DNA from: Flavobacterium psychrophilum
GTDB taxonomy: Bacteria > Bacteroidota > Bacteroidia > Flavobacteriales > Flavobacteriaceae
DNA length: 64,000 bases
NCBI GenBank assembly: GCA_945872245.1
Contig: CAMBZB010000005.1
Coordinates: forward strand, 1-64,000
Direction of reading: 5' to 3'
Within the stretch, counting starts at the first letter, position 1, and every line of letters begins with the position of its first letter. This document shows positions 60,969 through 64,000 of this stretch, piece by piece. A program made the position numbers and the translations under genes. The notes below the pieces were generated by a model. It made no database searches, was not told the DNA's origin, and saw only the letters and a list, made by a program, of their open reading frames with translations.

Positions 60969-62231
60969 ATGGTAAAAGATTTATTCGAAAGAATTCAAAA
61001 CAATAAAGGACCATTGGGAAAATGGGCCTCACAAGCCGAAGGTTATTTTGTTTTTCCAAAATTAGAAGGAGAATTGGGACCGAGAATGCAGTTTCAGGGA
61101 AAAGATATTTTGAACTGGAGTTTGAATGATTACTTGGGCTTAGCGAATCATCCCGAAGTGCGTAAAGCTGATGCTGACGCTGCCATACAATATGGGGCAG
61201 CTTATCCGATGGGTGCCCGTATGATGAGCGGCCATACCAAATACCACGAACAATTAGAGGAAGAATTGGCGGCTTTTGTAATGAAAGAATCTGCTTATTT
61301 ATTGAATTTTGGCTACCAAGGCATCATGTCAACCATTGACGCTTTGGTGACTAGAAACGATGTGATTGTTTATGATGTCGATGCGCATGCGTGTATCATC
61401 GACGGGGTTCGTTTGCATAGCGGAAAGCGTTTTACTTACCGTCATAACGACGTGGAAAGTATGGAAAAAAACCTGCAACGTGCCACAAAATTAGCCACTG
61501 AACAGGGAGGTGGGATTTTATTCATTACCGAAGGTGTTTTTGGGATGCGAGGACAACAAGGCAAGTTGAAAGAAGTTGTAGCGATGAAAAAGAAATACAA
61601 TTTCCGATTATTGGTCGATGATGCCCACGGTTTTGGTACACTTGGAAAAACGGGTGCTGGTGCAGGTGAGGAGCAAGGGGTTCAAGACGACATTGATGTA
61701 TACTTTTCCACTTTTGCAAAATCGATGGCAAATATTGGTGCTTTCGTGGCGGCCGATAAAGCGATTATCGATTACTTAAAATACAACTTACGTTCGCAAA
61801 TGTTTGCCAAAGCGTTGCCTATGATTCAAACCATCGGCTCCTTGAAACGATTGGAACTCTTGCGGAATTCATCCGAAATTAAAGATAAACTTTGGGTAAA
61901 TGTAAACGCCTTACAAAACGGATTGAAATCTAGGGGGTTTAATATTGGCGATACTAATACTTGTATTACACCGGTTTACCTAGAAGGAAGTGTTCCTGAA
62001 GCGATGGTTATGGTAAACGATTTGAGAGAGAATTATGGAATTTTCTTGTCGATTGTAATTTATCCGGTAATTCCAAGAGGAATAATTTTACTGCGCATGA
62101 TACCAACAACTTCTCATACTTTGTCGGATGTTGATGAAACACTTACCGCCTTTGAAGCCATCCGCGAGAAATTGGAAAACGGAACCTATAAAGAAATTGC
62201 CAGTAAAACTACAGTTGATTTGGACGCTTAA
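60969..62231 (+). CDS. Alpha-oxoamine synthase family acyltransferase (serine palmitoyltransferase-like)
   Basis: PLP enzyme that condenses an amino acid with an acyl thioester. Recognisable features are N-D-Y-L-G-L-A-N-H-P, G-A-R-M-M-S-G-H-T-K-Y-H (PLP stacking His region), V-D-D-A-H-G-F-G-T-L-G and the PLP Lys in S-T-F-A-K-S-M-A-N-I-G-A-F. Length 420 aa. In Bacteroidota this branch serves sphingolipid (serine) or sulfonolipid (cysteate) synthesis; amino-ketobutyrate ligase or biotin-pathway BioF are less likely by sequence. It is a single-gene unit with a strong terminator, and no lipid genes are adjacent to decide the substrate. Confidence 0.87.
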   Translation: MVKDLFERIQNNKGPLGKWASQAEGYFVFPKLEGELGPRMQFQGKDILNWSLNDYLGLANHPEVRKADADAAIQYGAAYPMGARMMSGHTKYHEQLEEELAAFVMKESAYLLNFGYQGIMSTIDALVTRNDVIVYDVDAHACIIDGVRLHSGKRFTYRHNDVESMEKNLQRATKLATEQGGGILFITEGVFGMRGQQGKLKEVVAMKKKYNFRLLVDDAHGFGTLGKTGAGAGEEQGVQDDIDVYFSTFAKSMANIGAFVAADKAIIDYLKYNLRSQMFAKALPMIQTIGSLKRLELLRNSSEIKDKLWVNVNALQNGLKSRGFNIGDTNTCITPVYLEGSVPEAMVMVNDLRENYGIFLSIVIYPVIPRGIILLRMIPTTSHTLSDVDETLTAFEAIREKLENGTYKEIASKTTVDLDA

Positions 62232-62263
62232 TTTATAACACTTAGTGTTCAGATAGAATATAT

Positions 62264-62294
62264 AATCCATTCGTTTTGCGAATGGATTTTTTTT
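62264..62294 (+). terminator. Terminator of the alpha-oxoamine synthase gene
   Basis: Perfect 10-bp stem AATCCATTCG/CGAATGGATT with loop TTTTG and an eight-T tail, 33 nt after the stop. Confidence 0.92.
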
Positions 62295-62730
62295 ACTGCG
62301 TTGTAGTATAGCATTCGGTATTATAAAATAGTCCTATTGTCATTTCGATTAGAGTCCAGAACTATTAAGAGATCTCGACTGCGCGCGATATTAATGGTAT
62401 TAAGTTAAGGAATTTTTAAATTGTATCGTTTTTATTTTTTAATGGCTAAAGGTTATATTTTATTTTTATAATTTTCTACTTCCCGTTCATCCATCACTCA
62501 ATTTGAAACGCTTTCTTTTTTTTCTTTTGAAATAATTAATTCTGAGGGATTCGTTTTGCAACATTCTAGACTAACATACGGTTGATGTTTTTTATGAATT
62601 TTGGATGGTTTTAAGACATCGTCTGTCTTGAGGGAGGAATATTTTACAACAAAAATAAAATAGACAATAAGAAGCTGTGCTTATGCAGGTTAATTATTTG
62701 TAGTGTGATTTTTGACTTAAACGCATGGCA
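62295..62730. other. AT-rich spacer without recognised features
   Basis: I see no credible gene or RNA in this stretch. It separates the oxoamine synthase gene from the tRNA cluster's terminator. GC-richer bits near 62350-62395 (AGAGATCTCGACTGCGCGCG) resemble no feature I know. Confidence 0.6.
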
Positions 62731-62790
62731 ATAAAAAAGGGTTTTTACTAACACTCCCTAAAATTGTTTAGCAAATGTTTAGTAAAAACC
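62731..62790 (-). terminator. Terminator of the tRNA cluster
   Basis: On the minus strand a perfect 12-bp stem (62779-62790 with 62740-62751) with a 27-nt loop is followed by CTTTTTTATT. It lies about 30 nt after tRNA-Leu. Confidence 0.7.
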
Positions 62791-62820
62791 TCTATAACCC
62801 CTATAAATAGGTAATAATTG

Positions 62821-62903
62821 TGACCACGGCGGGATTTGAACCCGCACGCCCTTGCGAGCACCAGCCCCTCAAGCTGGCAAGTCTACCGTTTCTCCACGTG
62901 GCC
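62821..62903 (-). tRNA. tRNA-Leu (GAG)
   Basis: An 83-nt class II tRNA without encoded CCA. The acceptor GGCCACG pairs with CGTGGTC (one G-U) and the discriminator is A. The anticodon arm is CCAGC-TTGAGGG-GCTGG, so the anticodon is GAG. The T-arm reads GCGGGTTCAAATCCCGC. It has the long variable arm expected for leucine. It is the last tRNA of the cluster in transcription order. Confidence 0.95.
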
Positions 62904-62912
62904 TATAAACCA

Positions 62913-62941
62913 AAAAAGTCAAGCAGTAAGCTCGACCTTTT
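62913..62941 (-). terminator. Terminator-like hairpin between tRNA-Lys and tRNA-Leu
   Basis: Read on the minus strand, AAAAGGTCGAGC pairs with GCTTGACTTTTT (two G-U pairs) around a 5-nt loop, ending in a U-rich run. It may end transcription after the lysine tRNAs or guide processing. Confidence 0.55.
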
Positions 62942-62943
62942 AG

Positions 62944-63016
62944 TGACCCGACTGGGGCTCGAACCCAGGACCCCATCATTAAAAGTGATGTGCTCTACCA
63001 ACTGAGCTATCGAGTC
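62944..63016 (-). tRNA. tRNA-Lys (UUU), copy 1
   Basis: A 73-nt tRNA, discriminator A, no encoded CCA. The anticodon arm is CATCA-CTTTTAA-TGATG, anticodon UUU. D-arm AGCTCAGTTGGTAGAGC and T-arm CTGGGTTCGAGCCCCAG are standard. Identical in all 73 positions to the copy at 63055. Confidence 0.97.
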
Positions 63017-63021
63017 AATGC

Positions 63022-63143
63022 TTCAAGAAAGGGATGTTTAAATAACAAAAAATGTGACCCGACTGGGGCTCGAACCCAGGACCCCATCATTAAAAGTGAT
63101 GTGCTCTACCAACTGAGCTATCGAGTCATTTCCCTTTCTTGAA
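63022..63143 (-). repeat. 13-bp inverted repeat enclosing tRNA-Lys copy 2
   Basis: TTCAAGAAAGGGA (63022-63034) and TCCCTTTCTTGAA (63131-63143) are perfectly complementary and bracket the tRNA exactly, with 20 nt and 3 nt to its ends. In the transcript they can close a 13-bp stem around the tRNA. Confidence 0.85.
63055..63127 (-). tRNA. tRNA-Lys (UUU), copy 2
   Basis: Same 73-nt sequence as the copy at 62944, 38 nt away. It is the first tRNA of the transcript, with the promoter at 63152 directly upstream. The perfect identity suggests a tandem duplication kept uniform by conversion. Confidence 0.97.
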
Positions 63144-63151
63144 TGCGGGTG

Positions 63152-63183
63152 CAAATATAAGGTCTTATTTTTAACTATTCAAA
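63152..63183 (-). promoter_or_regulatory. Promoter of the tRNA cluster
   Basis: Minus-strand TTTG (63180-63183), 20 nt, then TATATTTG (63152-63159) matches the Bacteroidota promoter. The expected start near 63145 falls 1-2 nt before the 13-bp stem arm. Confidence 0.75.
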
Positions 63184-63254
63184 GGTATTTTACTATAAAT
63201 TTGTCTTTTTTTAACAAACCCCTTTAACGCCTTAATCCATAAGGTTTTATTCAA

Positions 63255-63773
63255 ATGAGAAAAATTATTTTATTAGGTTATATGGGTTGTGGCAAGTCTA
63301 CAATCGCCAGTAGGCTCTCGAAAAGAACCGGAATTCCCTTTGTGGATTTGGATAAAAGGATCGAAGAACGAACCAACTTATCTATTAATGAAATTTTTGA
63401 ACAAAAAGGGGAGCTCTATTTCCGAAAATTGGAACGGGAAATTTTTATCGAATTGTTGCATTCTACCGAAACTCAAATTATTGGGCTTGGGGGAGGAACA
63501 CCTTGTTATGCCAATAACCACGAACTCCTAAAAGGAGCCGGTATTTTCTCCATCTACCTCAAAGCTTCGGTTGAAACCTTAACGAATCGATTGGTTTCCA
63601 ACAAAAGCAAACGGCCTTTAATTTCCAATAAGAGTGAGGAAGAAATCAAGGAATTTATCGCCAAGCATCTTTTCGAAAGAAGTTTTTATTACAATCAAGC
63701 CCAAAATGTAGTCTCTATCGATGGTAAAACCAAAGACGAGACCGTTGAGGACATCCTAGAAATCCTAGCTTAA
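63255..63773 (+). CDS. aroK: Shikimate kinase
   Basis: Phosphorylates shikimate in the pathway to chorismate. The P-loop is G-Y-M-G-C-G-K-S-T. The shikimate site has D-L-D-K-R-I-E-E-R (Asp33 region) and R-K-L-E-R, then G-L-G-G-G-T-P-C, and the lid Arg in S-K-R-P-L. Length 172 aa is standard. Its last 9 nt overlap the 3' end of the convergent phosphoribosyltransferase gene. Confidence 0.95.
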   Translation: MRKIILLGYMGCGKSTIASRLSKRTGIPFVDLDKRIEERTNLSINEIFEQKGELYFRKLEREIFIELLHSTETQIIGLGGGTPCYANNHELLKGAGIFSIYLKASVETLTNRLVSNKSKRPLISNKSEEEIKEFIAKHLFERSFYYNQAQNVVSIDGKTKDETVEDILEILA

Positions 63774-64000
63774 ATACGCATAACTATTTCCGCTTTCATC
63801 AAACACTACTTGCACGTGCTCGAGAGAAGAAGTGGAAAGGGATATACCCTTGAAATCAGCTTTTACGGGGTATTTTTTATGGTTGCGGTTTACCAATACC
63901 GCTGTTTTGAATTTTTTCAGAGGAACGTCTAGAAAATGCCTTACGGCATAAATCAAAGTTGTTCCTGAATTTAAAACGTCATCAACAAGAACGAGTCCTT
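63765..64000 (-). CDS. Phosphoribosyltransferase, C-terminal part (5' end outside window)
   Basis: Only the C-terminal roughly 78 codons are inside the window. The frame enters from the right edge with the PRPP-binding motif L-V-D-D-V-L-N-S-G-T-T-L, the signature of type I phosphoribosyltransferases. The following strand-rich end has V-L-V-N-R-N-H-K-K-Y-P-V and D-F-K-G-I-S-L-S-T. The end region resembles PyrR-type and hypoxanthine-type enzymes; the acceptor base cannot be told from this fragment. It overlaps aroK tail to tail by 9 nt. Confidence 0.85.
   Translation of the reverse strand, partial: GLVLVDDVLNSGTTLIYAVRHFLDVPLKKFKTAVLVNRNHKKYPVKADFKGISLSTSSLEHVQVVFDESGNSYAYLS

Noticed and set aside
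62820..63005. Open frame running through the tRNA genes on the + strand
   Set aside because: It is the antisense shadow of tRNA-Leu and tRNA-Lys copy 1, giving the well-known false peptide of the G-F-E-P-A-R type.

Overview
The window is a stretch of a low-GC Bacteroidota chromosome, most likely a Flavobacterium or close relative. Several things point there. Two C-terminal type IX secretion (T9SS) sorting domains are present. Promoters have the Bacteroidota form TTTG-N19/20-TAnnTTTG rather than the usual -35/-10, and starts are nearly free of Shine-Dalgarno sequences. The gene content fits as well: a DUF5684-like/signal peptidase fusion, a YtxJ-like bacillithiol protein, a DUF1800/DUF1501 pair, and an arginine cluster with an acylornithine-type carbamoyltransferase. 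Nearly all of it is chromosomal housekeeping; I see no prophage, CRISPR array, rRNA or intact insertion sequence.

Layout. 1-2.8 kb (+): end of coaE, then a sensor kinase/response regulator pair. 2.8-8.5 kb (-): acyl-ACP thioesterase, miaA, an exonuclease/GIY-YIG fusion, a YggS-type PLP protein, 3-hydroxybutyryl-CoA dehydrogenase and a Gfo/Idh oxidoreductase. 8.6-16.5 kb: pcm, an XRE-Fic protein with a dyad over its promoter, smpB, a VF530-like protein, an aldose epimerase-like protein, a secreted M1 peptidase and the agmatine-to-putrescine pair. 16.7-19.8 kb: clpB and ytxJ. 19.9-30.6 kb (-): one long arginine/proline cluster (GNAT, argG, argC, argD, proA, proB, argF', argB, argE, a VOC protein, argH) with a leader of about 290 nt. 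31-37.8 kb: fumarylacetoacetase, glyA, an atypical NRAMP-related transporter, cysE-cysM and an SGNH hydrolase. 37.9-41.2 kb: the DUF1800/DUF1501 secreted pair. 41.3-42.5 kb: a wrecked aldo/keto reductase gene followed by a 19-bp inverted repeat. 42.7-47.3 kb (+): mutL, two rhomboid proteases and a membrane-anchored EEP-family protein. 47.3-52.7 kb (-): parA-parB-DUF5683-dapB-lepB-wbqC. 53-60.1 kb (-): a dienoyl-CoA-reductase-like SDR, methionine aminotransferase, and a cluster of ftsB-like, methylmalonyl-CoA mutase small subunit, a hypothetical gene, a toxin-antitoxin pair and the mutase large subunit. 60.2-64 kb: a T9SS-domain pseudogene, an alpha-oxoamine synthase, three tRNA genes, shikimate kinase and a truncated phosphoribosyltransferase.

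How the genes work together. The arg/pro cluster covers acylglutamate to arginine plus the first two proline steps; only the acylglutamate synthase is not obvious, and the leading GNAT gene is the natural candidate. AguA and AguB turn agmatine into putrescine. The mutase subunits, 3-hydroxybutyryl-CoA dehydrogenase and SDR belong to acyl-CoA metabolism.

The most interesting signals are mostly not classical genes. They are: a period-7 tandem word that recurs in operon spacers and has also entered the reading frame of the mutase; a 13-bp stem enclosing one of two identical tRNA-Lys genes, right at the predicted transcription start; a perfect dyad overlapping the promoter of the XRE-Fic gene; an inverted repeat and direct repeats upstream of parA; the non-canonical metal site of the NRAMP-family protein; and a MutL without the usual endonuclease residues. 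All homology calls are from motif recognition by eye; no database search was run.
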